Shown: positions 24,375-31,076 of the stretch, piece after piece
Layout: every line of letters starts with the position of its first letter
Numbering within the stretch: position 1 is the first letter of the stretch
Assembly: GCF_000213975.1 (NCBI RefSeq)
Contig: NZ_GL892076.1
Coordinates: 1,963,492-1,997,078, forward strand
Direction of reading: 5' to 3'
Source of the DNA: Centipeda periodontii DSM 2778
GTDB lineage: Bacteria > Bacillota > Negativicutes > Selenomonadales > Selenomonadaceae
DNA: 33,587 nt
Notes under the pieces: generated by a model
Seen by the model: only the letters and a program-made list of their open reading frames with translations
Databases searched by the model: none
What the model was told of the DNA's origin: nothing
Translations under genes and position numbers: made by a program

Positions 24375-24923
24375 TCACCATTGGGTAAAAACAGGTATGA
24401 CCACAGCCCTGATGCGCGTAATAGGTACTGTGCCTGTATAACGCCCGTCGAAGCTGCGCGTAGTGTCGGCGATTGGCAGGAACATCCCATCAGACACAAC
24501 ATAATCTCCCTGTGCAAGCTGCGGTAATGGGCGATCTTTGCTGTCCAGCTCTCGCACTTCCCCAATATATGCGCCGTTTATACAAAAAACTCCATGTTCT
24601 CCAATGCTATATGCATCACCGGCAACAGCACCGACACGCTTCAAAAAACGGACATCCTTATGTTTCGTATATCCTCGCTGAACTGCAAAGTCTAGGACTT
24701 CCTCCGGCGGATCATAGACAACAATATCGCCGCGTTCGATCGTCGCTGCCGGAATACGCAGATAGATTCCGCGCGGAAGACTTGCTGTTTGGTTGTAGAA
24801 CAATATATCCTGCTGAGGAAATTGCCAATGGCATATATCTGCAAAAAGCGCAAGAATGGCGATGAGGAAAACGACGCCAATCCAAATTTTTTGTTGAATC
24901 GTAAAAGAATATCTGTGTCGCAA
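24375..24923 (-). CDS. traF: TraF-type S26 peptidase for pilin maturation
   Basis: The 182-residue product begins with a TTG codon at 24921-24923 after GGGCGGTGATC; no in-frame ATG fits. One N-terminal membrane helix (about 13-30) is followed by a leader-peptidase fold with the catalytic Ser48 in NQTASLPRG and Lys95 in RFLKRVGA, and the C-terminal GRYTG motif typical of TraF/signal peptidase I. In RP4 TraF cleaves and cyclises the TrbC pilin. It heads the second trb block, directly downstream of dyad promoter C. Confidence 0.9.
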   Translation of the reverse strand: MRHRYSFTIQQKIWIGVVFLIAILALFADICHWQFPQQDILFYNQTASLPRGIYLRIPAATIERGDIVVYDPPEEVLDFAVQRGYTKHKDVRFLKRVGAVAGDAYSIGEHGVFCINGAYIGEVRELDSKDRPLPQLAQGDYVVSDGMFLPIADTTRSFDGRYTGTVPITRIRAVVIPVFTQW

Positions 24924-24940
24924 CAGATCACCGCCCTTCC

Positions 24941-24971
24941 AGAATAACCTAATGCAGAATTAAAATACTGC
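24941..24971 (-). promoter_or_regulatory. Dyad promoter element C, upstream of traF
   Basis: On the minus strand GCAG-N10-CTGC (24954-24971) is followed after 7 nt by TATTCT (24941-24946), in the same geometry as elements A and B. Upstream it also keeps the AAAAACGTGCAG sequence found in element A. Confidence 0.5.
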
Positions 24972-24979
24972 ACGTTTTT

Positions 24980-25522
24980 CTAAGTACGCGAGTTTTTTGT
25001 CTCTCCTACGATTTTTCTGACCGCATCAAGATACCTGCGCAAATATGCGTGTATCGTGCTTGCAGCTACAGAATCCACCCCCGCAAGCCCCGGCAGCTCT
25101 GCCGCAGCGGCAAATGGATGCGCGATCTTGGCGCATATCACACGCTCGTATTCGCTCCTCTCGCCGCTCTGTCGGGTAAAACCCTCCATGAGAGAGAGCA
25201 GTGACCGGCATCGCGTACGCGCATCATAGAGTGATTCAAGCCATCCTGCCGCAAGCGGCAGCTCTGCACGAAGCACAAACGTGCCAATGCGCATATCAAG
25301 GATCGATAGCAGGTTCTGCAACACGATGGGCGCGTAGGCATCCGCAGTGCTGGCACGATAGAACAGGAGCGAGGACAATCTGCGCAGAATACGCTCATGT
25401 ATCGCATATAAGTGCCGCTCGGAGGCTGGCAGCCGAAGGGCGAGATAGTGAACGCTTCTCCCGTCACGATAATGACGCTCTAAAAACTCTGCCTCTAGCG
25501 CGCTGACATTCTCGACAAGCAC
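24980..25522 (-). CDS. Possible sigma-like/HTH regulator, interrupted at its 5' end
   Basis: The 180-residue product from a GTG at 25520-25522 has an N-terminal region (FLERHYRDGRSVHYLALRLP with SERHLYAIHERILRRL) that reads like a sigma-70 region 4 or ArpU-type helix-turn-helix; this is a tentative reading. The rest is helical without motifs. The same frame is open up to a TAG at 25553-25555, and the codons after it (EEISRLLARVLVENV) look coding. The GTG has no ribosome site at a proper distance, while GGGAGG lies 23 nt upstream, so the true start may be a CTG or the protein may once have been continuous with the preceding 58-residue ORF. It lies just before dyad promoter C and may control transfer genes. 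Confidence 0.5.
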   Translation of the reverse strand: MLVENVSALEAEFLERHYRDGRSVHYLALRLPASERHLYAIHERILRRLSSLLFYRASTADAYAPIVLQNLLSILDMRIGTFVLRAELPLAAGWLESLYDARTRCRSLLSLMEGFTRQSGERSEYERVICAKIAHPFAAAAELPGLAGVDSVAASTIHAYLRRYLDAVRKIVGETKNSRT

Positions 25523-25552
25523 ACGGGCAAGCAGCCGCGAGATTTCCTCCCG

Positions 25553-25729
25553 CTACCATCGAAGATACCCGGCAAGAATACGCGGGCGTCTCTCACGCGC
25601 ACATAGACCTTGCAGCTCTTCGAGCGTGATCGGCAGCACCGGTTTCTGCTGCTGCAACGCCTCTCTCAAGGCATTTGATGCGAGTGTAAGCCCCAAGTCG
25701 GGGCATTTTATCCGTGATTTCACCTGCAT
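25553..25729 (-). CDS. 58-residue ORF ending in TAG, in frame with the next gene
   Basis: The ATG at 25727-25729 follows GGGAGGATTTTT and lies 13 nt after the replication-initiator-like gene. The product starts MQVKSRIKCPDLGL and ends ILAGYLRW before TAG. The reading frame resumes directly after the TAG into the putative regulator at 24980-25522. It may be a complete small gene, or the first part of a regulator split by a nonsense mutation. Confidence 0.55.
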   Translation of the reverse strand: MQVKSRIKCPDLGLTLASNALREALQQQKPVLPITLEELQGLCARERRPRILAGYLRW

Positions 25730-25742
25730 AAAAATCCTCCCA

Positions 25743-26861
25743 TCACGGGCTTGCCCGTCCTTCTGCGTTCCCGCGTTGGCGCAGCAGGAACTCCTTTGCA
25801 AAGACCGAAGAGTCCTCCATCCGGCTAAGAGCCTCTTGCAGATTGCCGGTAACAGGAGCATCCTGCTCCTTCTCCACAGAAGGGGCAGCCGGCGGAACGT
25901 AGGGACGCGGAGGAGGTTTCTGCGCTTTCGCAGTCTCCTGCGCTGCGGGACGAACGGGAGTAAACGTATAGCCGTCTCTGAGCGCAGCATGAAGCCATCC
26001 CGTCGGATTGCGAATACTCTTTGTCTGCATGGCGATCTCTAGAAGGCACGCTTTTTCGCCCACTGCCGCCTCGCCATAGCTACGGATAAAGCGTTCCAGT
26101 GAGGCGCCGGATACGCCGAGCGCAGCACAGAGGCTGCGGACATCGCCTGTTGTTGTTTCATGAATTCTATGCGTGTTCTCTGTTGTTGTAGTCTCTGTTT
26201 CGCACGCGCGCGAGGAGGGCACGCAAACCCGCGCCGTTACTGGGGGTTCGGCGCTTTTTTTCTGTGGGGTCAAATTGACACCCGTATGAGGTTCATCTTG
26301 CTCCTCATGTGGTGTCATTTTGACACTTATCCAAGGTTCACCCACTTTGATTTTTTGACCTTCTTCATCATCATCCGATACGTCAAGGTCTGTATGTTCC
26401 GATTCCGCAGTATCAAAAACATAGCGTTCTTCCGTATGTCCCCCGCTTTCTCCCGTTGGTGGAGGAATAGAAATACGCCGATCAACGCTTGCTACGCTCG
26501 CCTGAAATTGCTCGTGTACGATTTTTTCACTAAGTTCTTCGATAAGCGCATAGTTGACAGTGTAGGCTTTCGTCTTGTTATACGAATTTCCGATCACTGT
26601 TGAAAGCATCGCCTTTTGATCTTCAAGCGACTTGATGATGCGTTTTATCGTGCTTTCCGACCAGAATGGAAATTGAACATTCCACTGCTTGACTGTATTG
26701 TAAATCCAGCGGCGTCCATATTGGTCGCAGAAGCCCGCTTCGCGGCTGATCCAGTATTGCAGCTGCTGAAGAAATATCGCCTCATTCAGACCGATTAGAA
26801 CAGCAAGATTCGGTTGGACGGTGAGCGGGGATTCCGAAATCAGAAGACTTGTCGCTGCCAT
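25743..26861 (-). CDS. Replication-initiator-like protein (winged helix, DnaD/replisome-organiser type)
   Basis: The 372-residue product starts at an ATG after AAAGGTGGAG. Residues about 10-125 match the N-terminal domain of Firmicutes plasmid and phage replication proteins: VQPNLAVLIGLNEAIFLQQLQYWI, then FPFWSESTIKRIIKSLEDQ as the winged-helix recognition part. Residues 125-245 are a variable acidic linker. The C-terminal region has LCAALGVS...SLERFIRSYG and NPTGWLHAALRDGY, as in DnaD-like proteins, then a Pro-rich tail. It probably opens or loads helicase at the element's origin. No iterons were recognised around it. It lies between the partition operon and transfer genes. Confidence 0.75.
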   Translation of the reverse strand: MAATSLLISESPLTVQPNLAVLIGLNEAIFLQQLQYWISREAGFCDQYGRRWIYNTVKQWNVQFPFWSESTIKRIIKSLEDQKAMLSTVIGNSYNKTKAYTVNYALIEELSEKIVHEQFQASVASVDRRISIPPPTGESGGHTEERYVFDTAESEHTDLDVSDDDEEGQKIKVGEPWISVKMTPHEEQDEPHTGVNLTPQKKSAEPPVTARVCVPSSRACETETTTTENTHRIHETTTGDVRSLCAALGVSGASLERFIRSYGEAAVGEKACLLEIAMQTKSIRNPTGWLHAALRDGYTFTPVRPAAQETAKAQKPPPRPYVPPAAPSVEKEQDAPVTGNLQEALSRMEDSSVFAKEFLLRQRGNAEGRASP

Positions 26862-26876
26862 CGTTCTCCACCTTTC

Positions 26877-27338
26877 CTAATACTGCCACAAAACAAGGGG
26901 GTCTGCATATACATACCCTCCCTCCACGTCGCGGACGATATACTCGAGATGCAGGTGTGCGCCGGTCACATAACCGGTCGCCCCTACAAGCCCGATCGCA
27001 GTTCCTTGTGGTATATACTGATCAACCGTCACATACACATCCGACATATGAGCATATCGTGTATATGTGTCATACGCAGGATGATAGAGCAACACCTGAT
27101 TTCCATAACCGTCCGTATAGTCTCCAGATTGAACCACAACACCGTCAAAGAGCGCAGGAATAGGCGTTCCTGCTGCATATCCGAGATCTACGCCCGCATG
27201 AAAAGACCACTCTCCTGAGATTGGATGATAACGCCATCCGAACGCCGAGGTCACAGGAAGATCGGCTGCATGAACGCAGAACGGGAAAAGCAGGAGCAGG
27301 AACAGCACTGCTCCTGCGGAAAAGACTTTTTTGTTCAT
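26877..27338 (-). CDS. Secreted LytM/M23 endopeptidase
   Basis: The ATG at 27336-27338, after GAAAGGACAGTC, gives 153 residues with a signal peptide (hydrophobic 7-23, cleavage near VHA-AD). The mature enzyme is a bare M23 domain with FHAGVDLG and AHLHLEY holding the HxxxD and HxH zinc motifs, and an intermediate HMS. It is a shorter relative of the LytM domain in the fusion at 6004-7917 and shares YHPISG with it. It would hydrolyse peptidoglycan cross-links to admit the transfer apparatus. The start overlaps the stop of a 39-residue ORF by 4 nt. Confidence 0.88.
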   Translation of the reverse strand: MNKKVFSAGAVLFLLLLFPFCVHAADLPVTSAFGWRYHPISGEWSFHAGVDLGYAAGTPIPALFDGVVVQSGDYTDGYGNQVLLYHPAYDTYTRYAHMSDVYVTVDQYIPQGTAIGLVGATGYVTGAHLHLEYIVRDVEGGYVYADPLVLWQY

Positions 27339-27454
27339 GACTGTCCTTTCATAACATCCGCACCGGTCTCCCATTGTGCAGGAAAACCATCTGTACGTCT
27401 CTTATCAAGCATACGTTGAAATGCTGCCTCGTATGTTTTTTCATACGTCCTCAT
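27335..27454 (-). CDS. 39-residue ORF coupled to the M23 gene
   Basis: An ATG at 27452-27454 opens MRTYEKTYEAAFQRML and the frame ends TGADVMKGQS with a TGA overlapping the next ATG (ATGA). The composition looks coding, but there is no clear ribosome site. It contains a short palindrome (CGTATG-T6-CATACG on the plus strand, 27430-27447). Function is unknown. Confidence 0.4.
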   Translation of the reverse strand: MRTYEKTYEAAFQRMLDKRRTDGFPAQWETGADVMKGQS

Positions 27455-27473
27455 TCAATGTGCAAAATAACAG

Positions 27474-27752
27474 CTACTCGTTCATTGCATCTACAAGCCA
27501 TTGAGGAGCAAGAACATTTTTTCCTTCATGGTCAAATAAGACTTGATAGGTTACAAAGAACTCTTCTGCCGCCTCCTCAGTGTAATGCTCTTCTGCCAGA
27601 TCTTCATCTTCAGGACAAAGACCACACCAAAAAGGGCTTTCGAGGAATTGCTTTATGGCAGTGTCTCTTGCCCCAAAACCAATACGATAATACGGATAAA
27701 GCACGCGAGCATTTCCCATATTTGCCTTTTCTGCGATCATAAATTTTCTCAT
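27474..27752 (-). CDS. Small hypothetical protein
   Basis: The ATG at 27750-27752 overlaps the stop of the DUF4406-like gene by 4 nt. The 92-residue product begins MRKFMIAEKANMGN and has an acidic middle (EDEDLAEEHYTEEAAEEFF). It is soluble by prediction, and I recognise no family. Translational coupling ties it to the gene upstream. Confidence 0.65.
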   Translation of the reverse strand: MRKFMIAEKANMGNARVLYPYYRIGFGARDTAIKQFLESPFWCGLCPEDEDLAEEHYTEEAAEEFFVTYQVLFDHEGKNVLAPQWLVDAMNE

Positions 27753-28063
27753 ACAATGACCGCCTCTCGTGGTTCGTAGATGATTTCCTTGCCAAGCTGT
27801 GCTGCGAGAGCAATCTCCTCGCGAACGCCTTTGCTGTGCTCCCAGTTTTGGAGTACATAGATGGCATCCGCTTCGCGTACCATCGCCGTTGTGATGCGAA
27901 GATACGCATCCCATTCCAGACCGCTCGGCGGTAGCACAGCAGGATTGAGCACCGTGCAATCCTGCTCAAGCAGCCATCGTTCTACCGCAGCAAAAATTTT
28001 CCTATATCCATCAATACCGGTGATCGCACCAGAGATGAATACGATTTTCCCTTCAAGGTTCAT
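27749..28063 (-). CDS. DUF4406-like (nucleoside deoxyribosyltransferase fold) protein
   Basis: The 104-residue product begins with FISGAITGIDGYRKIFA, then LNPAVLPPSGLEW and MVREADAIYVLQNWEHSKGV, the usual motif order of DUF4406 proteins found in phages and plasmids. These resemble nucleoside 2-deoxyribosyltransferases, but the activity is not established. The ATG follows AGAGGATTACC. It forms a pair with the next small gene and lies downstream of the parB unit. Confidence 0.8.
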   Translation of the reverse strand: MNLEGKIVFISGAITGIDGYRKIFAAVERWLLEQDCTVLNPAVLPPSGLEWDAYLRITTAMVREADAIYVLQNWEHSKGVREEIALAAQLGKEIIYEPREAVIV

Positions 28064-28096
28064 GGTAATCCTCTGCTTTCATAGTTGAAAAGGGCT

Positions 28097-28327
28097 TCAA
28101 GGAACGGGGGATGAAATCCACGCATAACCGAACTTCATTGTATCGAGAGCAAAATCAATGGCTGCCGCCTCCTGCGTCCGCCCGCTCGCTTTCATGGATT
28201 GCAGGAGTTTGCGAAGGGTATCTACTGCCTCCCGTGCGGTAATCGGCTCACTTGGGCAGATACTTTCTTCGACGGCAAGCGAGGATTTATCATTCTCCTC
28301 AGATGAAGACAGAGCATCTGTAATCAA
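28097..28327 (-). CDS. Small acidic protein overlapping parB
   Basis: A TTG start at 28325-28327 overlaps the parB stop (TTGA), giving 76 residues. The N-terminal half is Ser/Glu-rich; the C-terminal half holds a helical AREAVDTLRKLLQSMKASGR and an EAAAIDFALDTMKFG segment. I recognise no family. Coupling to parB suggests a plasmid-maintenance accessory role. Confidence 0.55.
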   Translation of the reverse strand: MITDALSSSEENDKSSLAVEESICPSEPITAREAVDTLRKLLQSMKASGRTQEAAAIDFALDTMKFGYAWISSPVP

Positions 28328-29382
28328 TCGCTCCTGCCCTTCCTCCTCTTCAAGAAGGGTTTCAAGGGCTTCCCCCGTGTCTCGTCATAAACATCTGAAA
28401 TGCTCTCGTCCTCTTTGATTGAGGCGATTTCATCGCGCGTATCATCTTCTGTATAGGAGGATATTACAGGGGAAGTGATCTCATACGCCGTATGTCCTTC
28501 TTGCTGATGTGCTTGATCGGGAGCTTCCTCCGCATCTGTAAAAGCCTCATCCTCTGCGGGAACTTCATGCGTCACTTCAGAAGCTGCTGCATCTTCTTCC
28601 GTCTCTGCCTCCGGCTCCGGATTCGATGCTTTCAGATGTGCTGCCAGATCAGAAAGTGTTCCGGAGAGCCGTCCTGCACGAATGGAGGCGACGAAGCTGT
28701 TTTGTAGCTCCTGATCTAAAGTGGCAATCTCCACTGCAACACTTTTACCAATCAGCCCCTCCTCAAACGCATTTTTGGCTTCATCCGTAAGCTGCGAGAG
28801 TGTCTGTAGACGCTGTAACGCCGATTTTGAAGTAGAGAGTATATGCTCGGCGAAGAACGTACGAAACTTCATATTCACTCCGTTTGCATCCGCGAGTTCG
28901 CCCTTTTCTTTTGCCTCCTGATAGATTGCCCGTGCAATCGGCTCAAGCTGCTGAACCTCGTTCAGCTGATCCAACACCGTCTTCTGACGGTAGTTGTTGG
29001 CGAATATGATGGAGAGCATCTCTACCTGTTCGGCAGAGAGTGCCCCCTTTGCTTCAAAGGCGGGTAAAACATGACACGGCAATTCTGCCTTATCGATTTC
29101 ACCGCGCCGGATGCGGCAGAGTGTTGCAGAGAGACGACGCTCACCCGAGATCAGGCGATATGTGCCGTCGCCGTTCGCAGTTACCTCCAACGGTGCCATG
29201 TGATCGGAAACGGCAAGCGAGTTTGCCATTTCCTCAATGCCCTCAATCGAATAGAAGTTCTTTTCGTTTGGTACAATCTTTTCTGCGTCGATATTCTCAA
29301 CACGATAGACGGAACGCTGAACTGCTGCGTTTTGTGTTGCCATGTTGAGATAGGAAAGCATACTTCCTTTATGTTTTTTCAT
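28324..29382 (-). CDS. parB: ParB-family partition protein
   Basis: The 352-residue product has an N-terminal ParB/Srx-like domain with IVPNEKNFYSIEGIEEMANS and LISGERRLSA (GERR at 80-83), a CTP-binding signature. A central helix-turn-helix part follows (about 120-230), and the C-terminal 100 residues are acidic and low-complexity, ending in a basic tail. ParB binds centromere sites and loads ParA-driven partition; some relatives such as KorB of RK2 also repress transfer operons. The ATG overlaps the restored parA stop (ATGA), as in a normal parAB operon. Confidence 0.88.
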   Translation of the reverse strand: MKKHKGSMLSYLNMATQNAAVQRSVYRVENIDAEKIVPNEKNFYSIEGIEEMANSLAVSDHMAPLEVTANGDGTYRLISGERRLSATLCRIRRGEIDKAELPCHVLPAFEAKGALSAEQVEMLSIIFANNYRQKTVLDQLNEVQQLEPIARAIYQEAKEKGELADANGVNMKFRTFFAEHILSTSKSALQRLQTLSQLTDEAKNAFEEGLIGKSVAVEIATLDQELQNSFVASIRAGRLSGTLSDLAAHLKASNPEPEAETEEDAAASEVTHEVPAEDEAFTDAEEAPDQAHQQEGHTAYEITSPVISSYTEDDTRDEIASIKEDESISDVYDETRGKPLKPFLKRRKGRSD

Positions 29383-30133
29383 TGGAGCAGTTCCTCCGCA
29401 AATCGAAGGACATCCCTTGCCACACGGCAGTGAGGACAGACCTCAAAGATACTCTTACGTGCACGGCTCGCTTGTGCCGTTTTGCCATCGGTGTCGCGTA
29501 GGAAACGCGCGACCGGAAGAGGGGAACCCCCTCACGCTCCAACTCTTTGCTGAGTTCGATTGCTTCCGGATATGCCATATACTGATTCACGAGAACGCCT
29601 TTAATGGACAAGCCCGGATTGAACTGCTGCACATCCGTAATCTGATCGTGCATCTTGCGGATGCCCTCGATGCTGTCCAATTCAAGAAGCGTCACGATAA
29701 TCACATCATCCGTACAGGCGAGTGCATTGAAAACACTCATGTTGATGTCCGGCGGATTATCGATCACACAGACAGCATAATCATCGGCGATTTCCGCAAG
29801 CGCATTTTTCAGAATCAAGTCCTGCCGCGTCTCCTGATCGCCGATGACGGCATAATTCGCCTCGACAAGCCCCATATCCGCAGCAATGCAGTCAATGTTG
29901 TGGTACTGCGATTTCTGCAAAACATCATGCACAGATGCCCCGTCCATCAAGATATTCGTGAGCGTTCCTTTTCGCTCATCTGCTCCAAGCCAACGCGAGG
30001 CATTGCCCTGCTTGTCGTTGTCAATAAACAGGACACGCAAGTCCCACGATTCGGCAAGCAGATACGCCAGCCATGTTGAGATCGTCGTCTTACCGACGCC
30101 TCCTTTGAGATTGATGAAACTGATGGTTTTCAT
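29379..30133 (-). pseudogene. parA: ParA-family partition ATPase with a 3' frameshift
   Basis: The first 220 residues are a normal ParA, with the deviant Walker A KGGVGKTT at 10-17, FIDNDKQGNAS as motif A' and CVIDNPPDINMS as Walker B. After TPMAK the frame gives an odd Arg/Val-rich tail to a stop at 29369. Adding one A to the AAAA near 29480-29484 restores TAQASRARKSIFEV and ends in RDVLRFAEELLQ with a TGA at 29379-29381 that overlaps the parB ATG, as expected. The lesion is therefore a one-base loss in a homopolymer, real or a sequencing error. The shifted protein keeps all nucleotide-binding motifs but not the C-terminal helix. It is listed as a pseudogene only because of the frameshift. 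Confidence 0.8.
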
Positions 30134-30438
30134 GTTTTCCTCCCTGTCCTCTGATCCGTACCGTCCGAATAGGTAAAGCGTTCAAGTTCGCTGATGACCT
30201 GTCGCATATAGTCAATCAGATCGCTGACACGCTCCGCATTTTGGGGATCATGCTCCATTGCCTGAAACTCCGCAGAGAGCTGCCGGACGCCGGATCGTAT
30301 GTTGAGTTTCAGACGATGTAAGTTTTCCTCAAATTTGGATATGTGGTGTACCTCGATGATCGTCTCAAGGTATTGGACTTTCTGTTCGAGGGATGCAATT
30401 TTTTGCATAAGAGCATAGCGGGACTGCTGGTCATCCAT
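30130..30438 (-). CDS. Coiled-coil protein at the head of the parAB operon
   Basis: The ATG at 30436-30438 follows AGGAGGTATGAG and gives 102 residues. The protein is helical throughout, with a heptad stretch (MQKIASLEQKVQYLETIIEV) and a charged C-terminus. It has no HTH that I can see. Its stop overlaps the parA ATG by 4 nt. A partition accessory or an operon regulator is plausible. Confidence 0.7.
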   Translation of the reverse strand: MDDQQSRYALMQKIASLEQKVQYLETIIEVHHISKFEENLHRLKLNIRSGVRQLSAEFQAMEHDPQNAERVSDLIDYMRQVISELERFTYSDGTDQRTGRKT

Positions 30439-30480
30439 CTCATACCTCCTCATTTGTCCTAAAATTCAATGAAAATGTCC

Positions 30481-30509
30481 TTGCAGTTTTAATAAAATTC
30501 TGCTACGCT
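30481..30509 (+). promoter_or_regulatory. Plus-strand promoter with dyad D
   Basis: TTGCAG (30481-30486), a 17-nt spacer and TACGCT (30504-30509), with TGC before the -10 as an extended element. The sequence also contains GCAG-N13-CTGC (30483-30503), a looser relative of dyads A to C. It faces away from the parA operon start. Confidence 0.6.
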
Positions 30510-30515
30510 ATGCGA

Positions 30516-30605
30516 GAAACTGGTGGTGAAGGTGAAAATCTCAGTCGCAGAGCTTATCATCATCCCTCCTGAATCCGCATTGATGTACGGTCAATGCGGA
30601 TTTTT
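30516..30605 (+). ncRNA. Putative short RNA between the par operon and the XRE repressor
   Basis: A promoter-like sequence ends at 30509 and a strong plus-strand terminator ends at 30605, defining a transcript of about 90 nt. No convincing ORF lies in it: a GTG-led frame runs through the terminator. It is opposite the upstream region of the par operon and the 3' end of the XRE gene, so antisense or regulatory action is possible. The coordinates are estimates. Confidence 0.4.
30573..30605 (+). terminator. Rho-independent terminator of the putative short RNA
   Basis: ATCCGCATTGA and TCAATGCGGAT form an 11-bp perfect stem with a 7-nt loop, followed by T5 on the plus strand only. The stem overlaps the stop codon of the XRE gene on the other strand. 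Confidence 0.8.
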
Positions 30606-30806
30606 ATATGTCCATATATCTCTGAGATTGTCGATTCCCAAAGCATCGGCGATACGAAATGCTGAGATAAGGCTCGGTGAAATGGATCCGTTCTCATAGC
30701 GTATATATGTCCTGCGCGATACCCCGGCCAGTTTGGCAATTTCTTCCTGCTGCTTTTCCTGCTGGAGGCGAACTTCCCTCAACCTGTTCTCCAGATCATA
30801 TTTCAT
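30591..30806 (-). CDS. XRE-family transcriptional repressor
   Basis: The 71-residue product is a single HTH domain: LREVRLQQEKQQEEIAKLAG, then VSRRTYIRYENGSISPSL as recognition helix region, then a C-terminal LGIDNLRDIWTY. Small XRE proteins like this regulate plasmid copy or transfer genes. The ATG follows AGGAGGG by about 11 nt, and the gene is 6 nt downstream of the 87-residue gene, so they are cotranscribed. Its targets could include the dyad elements, but that is not shown. Confidence 0.85.
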   Translation of the reverse strand: MKYDLENRLREVRLQQEKQQEEIAKLAGVSRRTYIRYENGSISPSLISAFRIADALGIDNLRDIWTYKNPH

Positions 30807-30812
30807 GTGGGG

Positions 30813-31076
30813 CTATCCCTCCTCGGTGGAAGGATCACGCCGAAAGCCGCCCCTGTGTTCTATGTTCTCCTCCGTATAACTGGATGCCCAGACAGAAACA
30901 GCCTCATCCTCTTGTTCGTACTGCAATATTCCTTCTGCTTCAAGGTCATGCAACGTCTCCCCCGCTTCCTCTACGGATGCAACCAGATATCGAGCAAACT
31001 TCTTGATGTCTAGGTGGAATCCGTTCGGAGCAGCCGTTACAAGACCAATGAGAACTCCGCGTACAAAAAGCCTCAT
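30813..31076 (-). CDS. Small hypothetical protein
   Basis: The 87-residue product starts at an ATG overlapping the stop of the zinc-ribbon gene (ATGA). Its N-terminus (RLFVRGVLIGLV) is weakly hydrophobic, and the middle (FARYLVASVEEAGETLHDLEAEGIL) is like a short winged-helix or dimerisation segment. I recognise no family. It is coupled to the regulators on both sides. Confidence 0.6.
   Translation of the reverse strand: MRLFVRGVLIGLVTAAPNGFHLDIKKFARYLVASVEEAGETLHDLEAEGILQYEQEDEAVSVWASSYTEENIEHRGGFRRDPSTEEG

Noticed and set aside
27430-27447. CGTATG-T6-CATACG as another copy of the shared dyad element
   Set aside because: The half sites differ from GCAG/CTGC, there is no -10 box at the fixed distance, and it lies within a possible small ORF.
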